A stretch of 64,000 nucleotides of DNA from Leptolyngbya sp. FACHB-321 (GCF_014695975.1 NZ_JACJPI010000064.1:248001-312000), one strand, 5' to 3'; shown: positions 34,234 to 45,696, numbered from the stretch's first letter. Notes: generated by a model from the letters alone, not told the origin. A program made the numbers and translations.

Positions 34234-34706
34234 ATCTATGTTCTCAAGTATCCATTAGAAAGATAATCTGACAATAGCTGAAAGATGTCTTTCTAGACGC
34301 GCATGAAACCGATTGCGCTAAATCAATCTGACCAAAACCGTACATAGCACATGCTAACTAGTGCTGTGATCAATCTTAAGCAAACGGTGGCATGGTGATA
34401 GGGTTTCCCCATGCTCAAGCACAGTTGGCTTGCTTCGCTACGCGCACCTAGGCAAACTACCTCTAGCAGCTTTACTATTAGTATCTATTGCTACTTAATC
34501 CTCTGCTACTTATAGTTTACAAAGAAAAAGTATTCGCGATTTATTATATCTTTGCAGAAAAAGTCATTTGATTAAAGTATAAGTAAATAGGGTCGTGGAA
34601 ATAAAGGCTCTAATTTAATATGCAGAGAGATTGATTAATTGCCAGTGGCACTCATTCAGGATTCACCAATTAAATAGAAAACTTAAATAAAGCTAGGGAG
34701 TTTAAG
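34234..34706. other. 473-bp AT-rich spacer before the glycosyltransferase
   Basis: No supported gene. Base composition falls from about 34480 onward and stays low into the following gene, indicating that the spacer and the gene share an origin. Confidence 0.45.
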
Positions 34707-35813
34707 ATGGATCTCTCTCTAAAAACTGTGGTTCCACCAATTAGTGTGGAACCTACAATGATGTTTAGTTATCCTACGTGTGCAGCGGATGTCTATACAC
34801 CCAGGGTTGAACAAATCTATTTGCCTGGTAAAGAAGATGTGCCAGAACTTCCAGTTGAGGTTAAAGTCACTACAAAATACACTTGGGCAGTACAACTAAC
34901 TAGTTGGAAATGGAAGTTTATTGAAAAATCAGTCAAGCTTAGTGGACATAAAAAAGCGCTCAATTATACAGGGCATTTTATCTTCGATGCTCGTAACGAA
35001 GCTGATAAAAATGTTGCACACCTTCTTGAAAATAGTTGTACCTATGCGTTGCTGGCAAAGAAGCTGCTCTCAGAGCACCTTGGGCGGGCAGTTGAAGTCA
35101 GTGTGATTTTGAAGAAAAATGTACCTGCTTTTGCACGTGAGTTGTTTAACTCCTTAGGTATTCCAATTATTTGCACTAATTTTGAAGTTTATGGAGATGT
35201 CGTCGAAGTTGTTCATAACTATAACTACCGACTGTATGGCATTCAGGCAGAGCTGTTTAATGTAGAGCTTAAAGACTACAATCCAACTACTCCCGAACGA
35301 GTCTTTATTCCTCGCCGTGGTAGCCGTCAATTAATCAATAATAATGAAGTTGTCAATTTTCTTAAGGAGAGAGGCTTTACAACCTATTACTTTGAGGATC
35401 TGACTGCAAGTGAAAAGTGGTCAATTGCTCGCAACGCTAAAATAGTTGTTTCGGTTCATGGTGCTGGAACAGGAAACTTTATTTTTAATCGTTTAGGATT
35501 AGCACCTCAGGCAGAAAAAGGAAGCGGATTGTGCCTTATTGAGTTGCTTTCTCCAAGTTTTACAATTCATACCTATAGACAATTCGGCACTATTTTAAAC
35601 GGAAAATGGTGTGGTGTCCGTGGTCAGATTACCCCTGAAGTGTTGCGGTATCTAGACTTTGACACGCGCCCCCGTAATACGCTTAAATCACCAATTCGTG
35701 ATCCGTTCAAGATTGATTTGTCTAGCTTGCAAATGGCACTAGATTTTATGGCTGTTGATCAAGTGAAGTTGCCTTCAGAAGAGTTGGCACCTAAAGGAGT
35801 TGGGATTGGGTAG
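34707..35813 (+). CDS. Glycosyltransferase family 61-like protein (DUF563)
   Basis: A 368-residue protein whose C-terminal half matches GT61: a RVFIPRRGSRQLINNNEVV strand-helix segment, LTASEKWSIARNAKIVVSVHGAGTGNFIF near residue 240-255 with the diagnostic HGAG, then LIELLSPSF. Enzymes of this family transfer xylose, GlcNAc or other sugars to glycans, often for exopolysaccharide or LPS. No signal peptide is seen, so it works in the cytoplasm. The gene is clearly more AT-rich than its neighbours and no glycan genes surround it, which suggests horizontal arrival. Confidence 0.8.
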   Translation: MDLSLKTVVPPISVEPTMMFSYPTCAADVYTPRVEQIYLPGKEDVPELPVEVKVTTKYTWAVQLTSWKWKFIEKSVKLSGHKKALNYTGHFIFDARNEADKNVAHLLENSCTYALLAKKLLSEHLGRAVEVSVILKKNVPAFARELFNSLGIPIICTNFEVYGDVVEVVHNYNYRLYGIQAELFNVELKDYNPTTPERVFIPRRGSRQLINNNEVVNFLKERGFTTYYFEDLTASEKWSIARNAKIVVSVHGAGTGNFIFNRLGLAPQAEKGSGLCLIELLSPSFTIHTYRQFGTILNGKWCGVRGQITPEVLRYLDFDTRPRNTLKSPIRDPFKIDLSSLQMALDFMAVDQVKLPSEELAPKGVGIG

Positions 35814-36090
35814 GAGGTGAAGTGACTCTTATCCCTTCAAGCTTTAGGTCATATAGTTCCATATCGCGACGATTCATGAAGCCGACTGGCATGGATGCCC
35901 TTGTTTAGGCAGTGACAAGAGCCTCAGTGGGGGTGATTGAAGCGAAACCAAAAGATAGGGCAATAAAGAACTTTTGAAGTCTGAAGCAATGTAAAGCCGT
36001 AGCCTGAAACGTACGATCGCTGATTGCGTAGGTTGGGCTAGCTTTATGAAAGTTGATCTCCATATGCCAGAGCGGTCATAGCAAGAAACG

Positions 36091-37005
36091 TTACTTGTTC
36101 ACTGCTGAAACGGCTTTTCTCAAATTTCCTTGGTGGTCTGCCAAAAGTTGATCGCCCGCTTCTTTCCCCAGTCCTGTCCAGTGCATTAAGAGTGCTAGTT
36201 TAACGCTGCGATCGCTTTGTTCTAGCAGATGCCCTGCTTCCTCACGGCTCAAATCTGTCAGATCTTGCAAAATGCGAAGGGCGCGATCGTGCAGCTTTTT
36301 GTTTGTAACCGCAACATCTACCATGCGGTTGCCGTACACTTTGCCTAGCTGCACCATTACGCCTGTAGAGAGGATATTAAGCGCTAGCTTTGTTACGGTG
36401 CCTGCCTTAAGACGCGTCGATCCTGCCAGCACTTCGGGACCCACTAGCAAGCGAATGTCTACATCAACTTGAGCACTCACCTGATCGGCAGGTACACAGG
36501 CAATAAAAATCGTTGTGGCTCTTTGTTGCCGTGCCGCTTGCAAGGCACCGTGGACGTAGGGCGTGGTGCCGCCTGCGGTAATACCAACCACGACATCCAA
36601 CATCGTAATCTGTCGATTGTCGATCGCCGCTGCACCGTCATCTGCCCGGTCTTCCAGCCCTTCGGAACTACGGACTAACGCCTCGGTTCCGCCAGCAAGA
36701 ATGCCTTGCACCTGTTCTGGATGAGAACAAAACGTAGGTGGACATTCTGCTGCATCCAGCACGCCTAAGCGCCCGCTCGTACCTGCCCCGATATAAAACA
36801 GTCGTCCGCCCTGCCGTAGTGCCTTCGCTGTGAGATCGATCGCCGTTGCCAGTGGCTCGCGTGCCTGCGCGATCGCCTCGATCGTTCGTGTATCCTCCTG
36901 GTTAAACAGATCTACCAACTCCAGCGTCGTTAACTGATCTAAGTGCTGGCTCTTCGGGTTTGCCTGCTCAGTCAGTAGGTGTCCGCGCTCGTCTAGATTC
37001 GGCAT
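36091..37005 (-). CDS. murQ: N-acetylmuramic acid 6-phosphate etherase
   Basis: MurQ cleaves the lactyl ether of MurNAc-6-phosphate during peptidoglycan recycling. The SIS-domain protein (304 residues) has GGRLFYIGAGTSGRLGVLDAAECPPTF, the catalytic region EGLEDRADDG, VGITAGGTTPYVHGAL, and STRLKAGTVTKLALNILST. The ATG at 37005 gives the common N-terminus MPNLDERGHLLTEQANP. Heptamer repeats lie just upstream (GGATAAA units at 37016-37050). Confidence 0.96.
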   Translation of the reverse strand: MPNLDERGHLLTEQANPKSQHLDQLTTLELVDLFNQEDTRTIEAIAQAREPLATAIDLTAKALRQGGRLFYIGAGTSGRLGVLDAAECPPTFCSHPEQVQGILAGGTEALVRSSEGLEDRADDGAAAIDNRQITMLDVVVGITAGGTTPYVHGALQAARQQRATTIFIACVPADQVSAQVDVDIRLLVGPEVLAGSTRLKAGTVTKLALNILSTGVMVQLGKVYGNRMVDVAVTNKKLHDRALRILQDLTDLSREEAGHLLEQSDRSVKLALLMHWTGLGKEAGDQLLADHQGNLRKAVSAVNK

Positions 37006-37015
37006 GGGAATGAAA

Positions 37016-37116
37016 AGAAGGGATAAAGGATAAAGGATAAAGGATAAAAGGCATCTAAATTTAGATATCTTTATCCTTCTGCCCTTGGCCTTCTGCCCTC
37101 TGCCTTTTACCTTCTA
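37016..37116. repeat. Heptamer repeats between murQ and the DUF3110 gene
   Basis: Four tandem GGATAAA units are followed by a pyrimidine-rich CCTTCTG/CCCTCTG series, both 7-bp periodic. Part of the second series lies directly at the end of the DUF3110 gene. Confidence 0.8.
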
Positions 37117-37539
37117 CAGCAGTCCCTCCAGTTGACGACGAATGCGCTCTAGCTCTGCTGCCGCGATCGCATCGGCTTCGGATTCCGGCTCTAATTCTGG
37201 CTGTGGTGTCTCTGGCTGTTTGTCTTTTTGCCAATCGGTTTCAACCAAATTGCTCTCAGGCGGCGCCAGTAGTAGGCGCTCGGCATCTGTCTGAGGAACA
37301 AAGCCAGCCGGTACAAGCTGACCTTCGTAACCAGTGCTCTCACAGAACTCTTCAATATCAGCCTGTTCCATCGCTTCAACGGTAGGCACCGGAAAATCCT
37401 GTGCCTCTAGCAACAGTGCGTAGCGGGTGGCATCGTCTTCCTGCTCAAAAATCAGCACGAGGTTGCGATCGCCAATGCGAATGGTGTGGATGCCCTCATT
37501 CTCCCTTCCCGCATTAAACAGTAAAACAAACACCTGCAT
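37114..37539 (-). CDS. DUF3110 family protein
   Basis: A 141-residue soluble acidic protein. The conserved domain covers about residues 1-95: MQVFVLLFNAGRENEGIHTI, NLVLIFEQEDDATRYALLLEAQDFPVP and EFCESTGYEGQLVPAG. These match DUF3110, a cyanobacterial and plastid-lineage family with unknown function. The C-terminal 45 residues are disordered in character (Pro/Glu/Gln-rich) and end in a charged helix. The ATG at 37539 is unambiguous. Confidence 0.85.
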   Translation of the reverse strand: MQVFVLLFNAGRENEGIHTIRIGDRNLVLIFEQEDDATRYALLLEAQDFPVPTVEAMEQADIEEFCESTGYEGQLVPAGFVPQTDAERLLLAPPESNLVETDWQKDKQPETPQPELEPESEADAIAAAELERIRRQLEGLL

Positions 37540-39422
<1,883 letters not shown>

Positions 39423-39425
39423 AAG

Positions 39426-39491
39426 GTCGTTAGTAGTTGGTAGTTGGTTGTTAGAAAAAATGCTAACCACCAACTACTAACTGCTAACAAC
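39426..39491 (+). repeat. Hairpin built from heptamers between ATP synthase beta and epsilon genes
   Basis: Units GTTAGTA, GTTGGTA, GTTGGTT and GTTAGAA form the left arm (39429-39456) and the complementary series starting GCTAACCACC forms the right arm, with an A-rich loop. The RNA would fold into an imperfect stem of about 25 bp in the intercistronic region. Confidence 0.75.
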
Positions 39492-39528
39492 TCTCTTGAT
39501 TAATCGGTTTGACTTTAGGAGAAATTTT

Positions 39529-39939
39529 ATGCCATTGACCGTTCGTATTGTTGCACCCGATAAAACCGTCTGGGATGCAGAAGCAGAAGAAGTAATTTTG
39601 CCCAGCACTACCGGGCAACTAGGCATCTTGGCAGGTCATGCACCTTTGTTAACAGCGTTAGATACAGGCGTGTTGCGCGTTCGCTCCGGCAAAACCTGGA
39701 CTCCGATCGCGTTATTGGGTGGCTTTGCCGAAGTTGATAATAACGAAGTCACTGTGCTGGTGAATGCAGCGGAACGTGGCGACACGATCGACAAAGAAAA
39801 AGCGCGGACTGCCTATGCGGACGCTGAAACAAAGTATAACCAGTCGCTACAAAGTGACGATCGCTCAGCGCGGATCCAGGCGACACAAGCCTTCAAACGT
39901 GCGCGAGCAAGGCTTCAGGCAGCAGGCGGCACAGTTTAA
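39529..39939 (+). CDS. atpC: ATP synthase F1 epsilon subunit
   Basis: Epsilon couples the rotor to F1 and inhibits ATP hydrolysis. The protein has 136 residues: an N-terminal beta barrel ([60 protein letters not shown]) and a C-terminal helical part ([20 protein letters not shown]). The frame is open from 39496, but the ATG at 39529 has TAGGAG at a proper distance and gives the standard start. It lies 106 bp after the beta gene and ends before a strong terminator. Confidence 0.98.
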   Translation: MPLTVRIVAPDKTVWDAEAEEVILPSTTGQLGILAGHAPLLTALDTGVLRVRSGKTWTPIALLGGFAEVDNNEVTVLVNAAERGDTIDKEKARTAYADAETKYNQSLQSDDRSARIQATQAFKRARARLQAAGGTV

Positions 39940-39967
39940 TATTCGACCGCAACAACGAAATAGCAGT

Positions 39968-40001
39968 AAAGGGTACGGCATTGCCGTACCCTTTGCCGTT
40001 T
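39968..40001 (+). terminator. Terminator of the ATP synthase beta-epsilon unit
   Basis: AAAGGGTACGGCA (39968-39980) and TGCCGTACCCTTT (39982-39994) are perfect 13-bp arms with a minimal loop, followed by GCCGTTTTG. Confidence 0.85.
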
Positions 40002-40128
40002 TGCCCCTACCGTTTATGTGGGCTGTGCTGCCGCGAGTGCTGATCAAATGATACCCAGACAAGATTCCTTCAGCGTTCGGTCATACTAAACCGTAAGATA
40101 AGGGAGGCGTGACTGGACTTCGGCGATC

Positions 40129-41316
40129 GTGAAAGCAATTTCCCTTCTTGGCTCCACTGGCTCCATTGGTACTCAAACACTCGATATTGTTGCCCAGCAT
40201 CCCGATCAGTTCCGCATTGTTGGGTTAGCGGCAGGACGCAACGTTGCCTTACTAGCCCAGCAAATCCGCCAATTCCACCCCGCAATTGTGGCGCTTTGCG
40301 ACACAGACTTATTACCTGATCTCCAAGCCGCGATCGCCGATCTTGATCCGCAGCCAACGCTTCTAGCGGGTGAAGCTGGAGTGATTGAGGTTGCCCGCTG
40401 GAGTACAGCCGATGTGGTCGTCACAGGCATTGTGGGCTGTGCCGGACTATTGCCAACCATTGCAGCGATCGAAGCCGGTAAAGATATTGCCTTAGCGAAC
40501 AAAGAAACGCTAATCGCTGGTGCGCCTGTTGTGCTGCCGCTAGTGCAAAAACATGGCGTAAAGCTACTGCCTGCGGACTCCGAGCATTCAGCGATTTTTC
40601 AGTGTCTCCAGGGTGTGCCAGAGGGGGGGCTGCGCCGGATTCTGCTCACTGCTTCAGGTGGAGCGTTCCGAGATCTGCCAGTTGAACAGCTAGCAAACGT
40701 CACTGTTGCCGATGCGTTGAAACATCCCAACTGGTCAATGGGGCGGAAGATTACGATCGACTCCGCCACCTTAATGAATAAAGGGTTAGAAGTCATCGAA
40801 GCGCACTATTTGTTTGGCGTAGCCTACGATCAGATTGCGATCGTCATCCATCCTCAAAGCATCATTCATTCACTGATTGAGCTTCAGGATACCTCTGTGC
40901 TGGCGCAACTAGGCTGGGCAGATATGCGCCTACCGTTACTCTACGCGCTGTCTTATCCAGAACGCATCGCCACTAATTGGGAACCGCTTGATCTGGTTAA
41001 AGCAGGTACGCTAACCTTCCGAGAACCCGATCACCAAAAATATCCCTGTATGCAATTAGCGTATGCAGCCGGTCGTGCGGGTGGCTGTATGCCCGCCGTG
41101 TTGAATGCCGCTAATGAGCAGGCGGTGGCTCTCTTTTTGGATGAAAAAATTCAATTTCTAGACATTCCGCGCCTGATTGAGCGTGTGTGCGATCACTATC
41201 AGGCACTCAACCGACCCGACCCAAGCCTTGATGAGATTATTGATGCTGATCACTGGGCGAGACAAGCAATCCTGACTGCCAGCCAAACACCACTCCCGCT
41301 GCTTTCAAGTCGATAA
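40129..41316 (+). CDS. dxr: 1-deoxy-D-xylulose 5-phosphate reductoisomerase
   Basis: Dxr makes MEP from DXP with NADPH, the first committed step of the MEP pathway. The protein (395 residues) starts at GTG 40129 with the NADPH fold [20 protein letters not shown], then [11 protein letters not shown], the metal and substrate region [41 protein letters not shown], and [13 protein letters not shown]. All catalytic segments are intact. It follows the ATP synthase terminator, so it has its own promoter. Confidence 0.97.
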   Translation: MKAISLLGSTGSIGTQTLDIVAQHPDQFRIVGLAAGRNVALLAQQIRQFHPAIVALCDTDLLPDLQAAIADLDPQPTLLAGEAGVIEVARWSTADVVVTGIVGCAGLLPTIAAIEAGKDIALANKETLIAGAPVVLPLVQKHGVKLLPADSEHSAIFQCLQGVPEGGLRRILLTASGGAFRDLPVEQLANVTVADALKHPNWSMGRKITIDSATLMNKGLEVIEAHYLFGVAYDQIAIVIHPQSIIHSLIELQDTSVLAQLGWADMRLPLLYALSYPERIATNWEPLDLVKAGTLTFREPDHQKYPCMQLAYAAGRAGGCMPAVLNAANEQAVALFLDEKIQFLDIPRLIERVCDHYQALNRPDPSLDEIIDADHWARQAILTASQTPLPLLSSR

Positions 41317-41358
41317 TTGCAAGCTGCTAGTGATGCCTTTCTATAGAAAGGTTGTACG

Positions 41359-41850
41359 TTAAGGCGCAGTAAGCTTGACCAGTGCTTCTTTCACAGCAGG
41401 CGGTAATTGGCGCATAATTTTGCCTTTCTCGCGATCGACTGCCACCAACGCTACACGAGCCGTTGCAAACAGGTCTTGCCCATCCGTAGACTGAATCTGG
41501 TAATCCCAGTTAACACGGGCTCCCTCCATATTTACCATGCGGGTTCGCACTACCACTGCCATACCCATCTGCACCGATTGGTGATAGCGAATCGACAGCT
41601 CAACGACCGGCAAATCACAGCCTAGCGCAACTAAATCAGCAAACTCAATGCCAATGGAGCGCAAGCACTCTACCCTTGCTTCTTCCATCCATGTCACATA
41701 GGCACCATGCCAGACGATGCCAGCGTAGTCTGTATGGTGCGGATGCGCCCTGACTAAATACTCAAACCAATGCTCTGAAGCTACCTGCAATGAATTTTGG
41801 AGCACTCCTGTTGGTGGGAGTTGGCGTTGATCCGGCTGATCATTTGTCAT
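41359..41850 (-). CDS. Acyl-CoA thioesterase, hotdog 4HBT type
   Basis: A 163-residue hotdog-fold protein. After 25 polar residues the domain starts at HWFEYLVRAHPHHTDYAGIVWHGAYVTWMEEARVE, in which the H-T-D-Y-x-G-I-V-W-H-G motif with the catalytic Asp is the 4-hydroxybenzoyl-CoA thioesterase signature. The rest (VVRTRMVNMEGARVNWDYQI) completes the fold. Cyanobacterial members include the DHNA-CoA thioesterase for phylloquinone and others of unclear acyl specificity, so a symbol is not assigned. It is convergent with dxr. Confidence 0.88.
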   Translation of the reverse strand: MTNDQPDQRQLPPTGVLQNSLQVASEHWFEYLVRAHPHHTDYAGIVWHGAYVTWMEEARVECLRSIGIEFADLVALGCDLPVVELSIRYHQSVQMGMAVVVRTRMVNMEGARVNWDYQIQSTDGQDLFATARVALVAVDREKGKIMRQLPPAVKEALVKLTAP

Positions 41851-42475
41851 AGAGTCAAGCGTTCTAGTGATCGAGGCTTTTGTATTATTTTATATCAATC
41901 TATCCGGCATTTGTTTACGTTAATTAACTCAATCACTTTCTTTACTCTTAAAAGTTATTAATGAAGTGATAACGCGCAGCCCAGAAAGGCAACATGTTCA
42001 CTCTGTAGCAATTAGCTGCAACGCTTTCTAGGCAACGAATATATTAGGGGAAAACCCTGAAACCTTCTTTCAAAGCAGGGCTAAAAAGCTGAGCGATCGA
42101 CTAATCTTTCTTGACATCTCTTCATGCTCGGTGGTGCAACAATGCGTAACAGTCCTCCTAGTTTGCTAGAGGTTAACGGTAAAATCCTAGATTAGAAAGC
42201 AGTGGCTCAACTACTGTTCTGCGTGCTCCTTGCCTAACCTTTAGCCTCTTAGTAATAACTGCCAGTGATAGCTGTCAGATTGTACTAGCGGCGATCGCAG
42301 TGTTGTCCTCTGCCATAGCAATACTCAGTCAGTTATGTCTCGTACGTATTGATTGAAGTCTTACCGCAGCGGACTAATATGGGCTACGGCTGACAACCTG
42401 AATTGGCTTGCCATTGCTGCCGCACCAGGGGTTAGAAACTCTAATTTGTTTTTATGAAAAGCGTGAGGTAAACCC
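41851..42475. other. 625-bp spacer upstream of the universal stress protein gene
   Basis: No supported gene on either strand; longest frames are short and lack a signal. AT-rich in its first 150 bp. It must contain the promoters of the divergent thioesterase and stress-protein genes. A non-coding RNA cannot be excluded. Confidence 0.4.
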
Positions 42476-43327
42476 ATGATCGAAAAAATTCTTCTTGCTG
42501 ATTCTGGTACTGGGCATTCTGAAGAAATGCTCAAAGCGCTGGCAGATATTCCTTCGATGCGGACGGCATCGGTAACAGTTTTGCACGTTGTACCGCCCCA
42601 GATTACGTCTACTGGAATGGAAGAGCAGCGCGAAAAAGGCGGCGAAATTCTTGCTAGCGCAATCCAATCACTGAACCTTGATCCCGATCGCGTCTCTGGT
42701 CTTTTACGTGAAGGCGATCCTAAAGATGTCGTCTGTAAAGTGGCTGATGAGATTGATGCTGATTTAATCATCATGGGTTCCAGGGGGCTTCAGCGCCTGG
42801 TCTCAATTTTGGAAAACTCCGTTAGCCAGTATGTCTTTCAACTCTCGTCTCGTCCCATGCTGTTGGTGAGAGATGACATTTATGTCAAAAAGGTCAAGCG
42901 CGTTATGGTAGCGCTCGATCGGTCGGAGTCAGCGAAGCAAAGCCTGAAACTGGCGCTGTTCTTGCTCCGTGACCTCAAAGGTGGCGAACTTATTCTGACG
43001 CACATTGATCCTGACCTGACAGGCAAATCTGGTTGTTCTACTGGTGCTGTATCTGAGCATGACCCTGTATTTGCAACTGCTATTGCTGATGCGAAACGGC
43101 TTGGTATTAGCTACCGCTGCCTCTCCTGCGTTGGCAAACCGGCTAAAGAACTCTGCCGTTTAGCTGACGAGCTAAATGTGGATTTGCTGCTGTTAGGTTC
43201 GCCAGAGCGTCGTCCCTCGATCGCCAAAGGTTTGCCTGACCTCGATCGCTTGCTGGGCAACTCCCTTTCAGACTACGTGCGGGTTTACGCCAACTGCCCC
43301 GTTCTGTTGGCGCGTACGGCAACCTAG
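42476..43327 (+). CDS. Universal stress protein with two Usp domains
   Basis: 283 residues containing two tandem Usp folds: residues 1-140 (MIEKILLADSGTGHSEEMLKAL ... ADLIIMGSRGLQRLV) and 141-283 (VKRVMVALDRSESAKQSLKLAL ... VDLLLLGSPERRP). In the first copy the ATP-binding G-x2-G-x9-G(S/T) pattern starts as GSRG but ends in ENS; in the second it is GSPE followed by GNS. Binding of ATP by the first copy is doubtful. Tandem Usp proteins are common in cyanobacteria and respond to stress. A terminator follows at 43413. Confidence 0.92.
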   Translation: MIEKILLADSGTGHSEEMLKALADIPSMRTASVTVLHVVPPQITSTGMEEQREKGGEILASAIQSLNLDPDRVSGLLREGDPKDVVCKVADEIDADLIIMGSRGLQRLVSILENSVSQYVFQLSSRPMLLVRDDIYVKKVKRVMVALDRSESAKQSLKLALFLLRDLKGGELILTHIDPDLTGKSGCSTGAVSEHDPVFATAIADAKRLGISYRCLSCVGKPAKELCRLADELNVDLLLLGSPERRPSIAKGLPDLDRLLGNSLSDYVRVYANCPVLLARTAT

Positions 43328-43412
43328 CGCCGCTTCTTCAACTTACAATCTGGCGACGGAGCATTTCGATCGACGGGGTATTGAGGGTGAACAACATTCA
43401 ATGCCCCGTTTG

Positions 43413-43440
43413 CGTCTGTGCCTGCCACAGACGGTCTTTT
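43413..43440 (+). terminator. Terminator of the universal stress protein gene
   Basis: CGTCTGT and ACAGACG form a perfect 7-bp stem around GCCTGCC, followed by GTCTTTT. It lies about 85 bp after the stop. Confidence 0.75.
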
Positions 43441-43617
43441 CATAGCCTGTTGCAAGCTTCGTTGAATCTTCATGCCTTACGTAATCTTTCTTTGCAGTTA
43501 TGGCGCTATGCTTGCGGATAGTACGGAACACCTCCTACCTTGAATGACTTTTGATCGCGCTGAAGCGATGCTAGTTCCGTACAACCCGTATGATACAGGC
43601 GTTTTTGGACTGGCATA

Positions 43618-44232
43618 ATGACTTCTACTGCACCCCTACTTACCCGTACTTCTACTGCCTTCACTGATACTGCTTTCACTGACGTTGCGATCAAGCGGCA
43701 AGCGGATGTGTGCTCCAAGCAACTCCTTAGTGGTGAGATTGTGCTGGAAACCCGTAGTCATTCTGCCTGGGGTGGTGCAGTGACCGCTCAGATGTACTTG
43801 CCTCTAGAGCGGGCGAATGCATGGCGACAATTAACAGACTATCCCCGCTGGGTGCAATACTTCCCCGCACTGACCCGTAGCGAAATTATCAGCCATAACG
43901 ATTTCAGGCTTGGTAAGCAAAGTGCAAAAGATGGTTGTAAGCGTTTGTACCAGGTAGCGGGTAAAGCATTTTTGTTTCTGACCGCACAAGTAGATATCTA
44001 TTTAAAGGTGATCGAAACAGCACACCAGCAGATTCAGTTTCGGCTAGAGTCGGGCAGTTTTCATGACTTTGCGGCTGATTTGACTCTGCAAGACTATAGT
44101 AATGGCACCTTGTTAACCTATTCTGTGCAGGCAACGCCTACCATTCCAGTGCCTTCTATCTTTATTCAGCAGGCAATTCAGATGGATCTGCCAGCCAATA
44201 TGCGAAGAATGCGCCAAGTTCTCTGCCGCTAG
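43618..44232 (+). CDS. SRPBCC-superfamily protein (polyketide cyclase/START-like)
   Basis: A 204-residue protein. Its first 45 residues are Thr/Ala-rich and hold a small duplication (TAFTDTAFTDVA). The SRPBCC domain starts around SGEIVLETRSHSAWGGAVTAQMYLPL, continues with AWRQLTDYPRWVQYFPALTRSEI, and ends with the long C-terminal helix IQQAIQMDLPANMRRMRQVL. Such domains bind hydrophobic ligands in a deep cavity; cyanobacterial members include ligand carriers and cyclases, so the ligand is not inferred. A paired role with the upstream stress protein is not indicated. Confidence 0.8.
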   Translation: MTSTAPLLTRTSTAFTDTAFTDVAIKRQADVCSKQLLSGEIVLETRSHSAWGGAVTAQMYLPLERANAWRQLTDYPRWVQYFPALTRSEIISHNDFRLGKQSAKDGCKRLYQVAGKAFLFLTAQVDIYLKVIETAHQQIQFRLESGSFHDFAADLTLQDYSNGTLLTYSVQATPTIPVPSIFIQQAIQMDLPANMRRMRQVLCR

Positions 44233-44291
44233 CAGCTAGGCATCACTAGAGGAAGTAGAGTCTCAAAGATAGAGGGTTAGAACTCCTTTGT

Positions 44292-44359
44292 CTTAACGGT
44301 TTGATTACTGCTTTAAAGAGCTCTGTCTGGAAGTAAATGTAATTTCGGTTACTTAACCT
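44292..44359 (+). promoter_or_regulatory. Pho-box-like sites upstream of pstS
   Basis: CTTAACGG (44292-44299) and CTTAACCT (44352-44359) match the cyanobacterial SphR Pho-box unit (C/T)TTAA(C/T)(C/T)(A/T), the first with one mismatch. A clean array with 3-bp spacing is not seen. Control by the SphS-SphR phosphate system is the expected biology for pstS. Confidence 0.4.
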
Positions 44360-44413
44360 TCTCTTTACTGACGCACGCTAGCGTTAGGGCAGATGTGTTA
44401 AGTTGCAGAATTT

Positions 44414-45532
44414 ATGATCTCCTCTCTAAAAGCAGCCCGTTGGGCATTCTCGGCTTCGGCGATCGCCCTTACAGTCGGGCTTACAGCCTGCGGACCAAGC
44501 ACACCTCCAGCTGGTGGTCCTGCTCCAGGTGGCAGCGCGGCTCCAGCAGCAAGTTCAGGTGCTGGCGGCGGTACGATTTCCCTTAGTGGTGCAGGCGCAA
44601 CGTTTCCAGCGCCTCTCTATCAGCGCTGGTTCGCTGAGTACAATAAAACAAACCCAAACGTTCAAATCAGCTATCAGTCTGTAGGCAGCGGTGCCGGAGT
44701 TAAGCAGTTCATCGCTAAAACTGTGGACTTTGGTGCGACTGATGCTCCCTTGAACGATAAAGAAAGGGCGCAGTATCCGAAGGATCTTGGTCAACCGCTG
44801 CAAGTTCCTATGACGGGGGGCGCAGTTGTTTTTGCCTATAATTTGGATGGCGTTGACAACTTAAGGCTGTCGCGTGAAGTCTACTGCGGTATCACTGGGG
44901 GCACTATCAAAAAATGGAATGACCCCAAAATTGTGAAAGACAATCCTAATGCCAAGCTTCCAGATGCTGATATTGCGTTTACCCATCGCTCAGATGGTAG
45001 CGGTACAACCTATCTCTTCACCAGTCACCTGAAAGCTGCCTGCCCAGGCTGGCAAGCGGGTGCTGCTAAGTCGGTTGAGTGGCCCGTTGGCACAGGCGCT
45101 AAGGGGAACGAGGGTGTAACGGCTCAAATCCAGCAGACAAAGAATGCGGTTGGCTACGTTGAGTATGCGTACGCTAAAGAGAACAACCTGAAGTTTGCCG
45201 AATTGCAGAATAAAGCGGGCGGGTTTATTGCGGCTACGCCTGAAGCGGCTGCCAAATCACTAGAAGGCGCGACTCTGCCAGCAGACTTCTCGCTGGCAGT
45301 GCCTAATCCAGCAGCTAAGGACGCTTATCCGATCGTCGGGTTGACCTGGCTGTTAGTTTATGGTCAATACAGTGACCCTGCAAAGGCTGATGCGCTCAAG
45401 AACTTCATCAAGTGGGCATACAGTGCCGAAGGCTCTAAGTATGCGACCGAGCTGGGTTATCTACCAATTCCGCAAGACATTTCCGGCAAGGCGACTGCTG
45501 CTCTTGATAATGTTAAGGTTGCGGCCAAGTAG
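44414..45532 (+). CDS. pstS: Phosphate ABC transporter substrate-binding lipoprotein
   Basis: PstS captures inorganic phosphate in the periplasm. A lipoprotein signal ends at Cys26 (SAIALTVGLTAC), a Pro/Gly/Ala/Ser linker follows, then SLSGAGATFPAPLYQRWFAEY, YQSVGSGAGVKQFIAKTVDFGATDAPL, and AFTHRSDGSGTTYLFTSHL, which hold the phosphate-binding Thr, Ser, Asp and Arg residues of the family. Length 372 residues is normal. The ATG at 44414 is clear. It heads the pstS-pstC-pstA-pstB cluster. Confidence 0.98.
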   Translation: MISSLKAARWAFSASAIALTVGLTACGPSTPPAGGPAPGGSAAPAASSGAGGGTISLSGAGATFPAPLYQRWFAEYNKTNPNVQISYQSVGSGAGVKQFIAKTVDFGATDAPLNDKERAQYPKDLGQPLQVPMTGGAVVFAYNLDGVDNLRLSREVYCGITGGTIKKWNDPKIVKDNPNAKLPDADIAFTHRSDGSGTTYLFTSHLKAACPGWQAGAAKSVEWPVGTGAKGNEGVTAQIQQTKNAVGYVEYAYAKENNLKFAELQNKAGGFIAATPEAAAKSLEGATLPADFSLAVPNPAAKDAYPIVGLTWLLVYGQYSDPAKADALKNFIKWAYSAEGSKYATELGYLPIPQDISGKATAALDNVKVAAK

Positions 45533-45696
45533 CATCGTGACCTGATTGGCACGTAGCTATCGTCATGCTTGCGGCGGTGGCAGCCACAACAGTGATGTGT
45601 AAAGCATCAACGCTGATGGCTGTCACTGCTTTACCAGTTAAGGCTGCTTTTTTAGAGTTTTGCTTTCTTGTTCCCACGCCCTACCTATCGATCACT

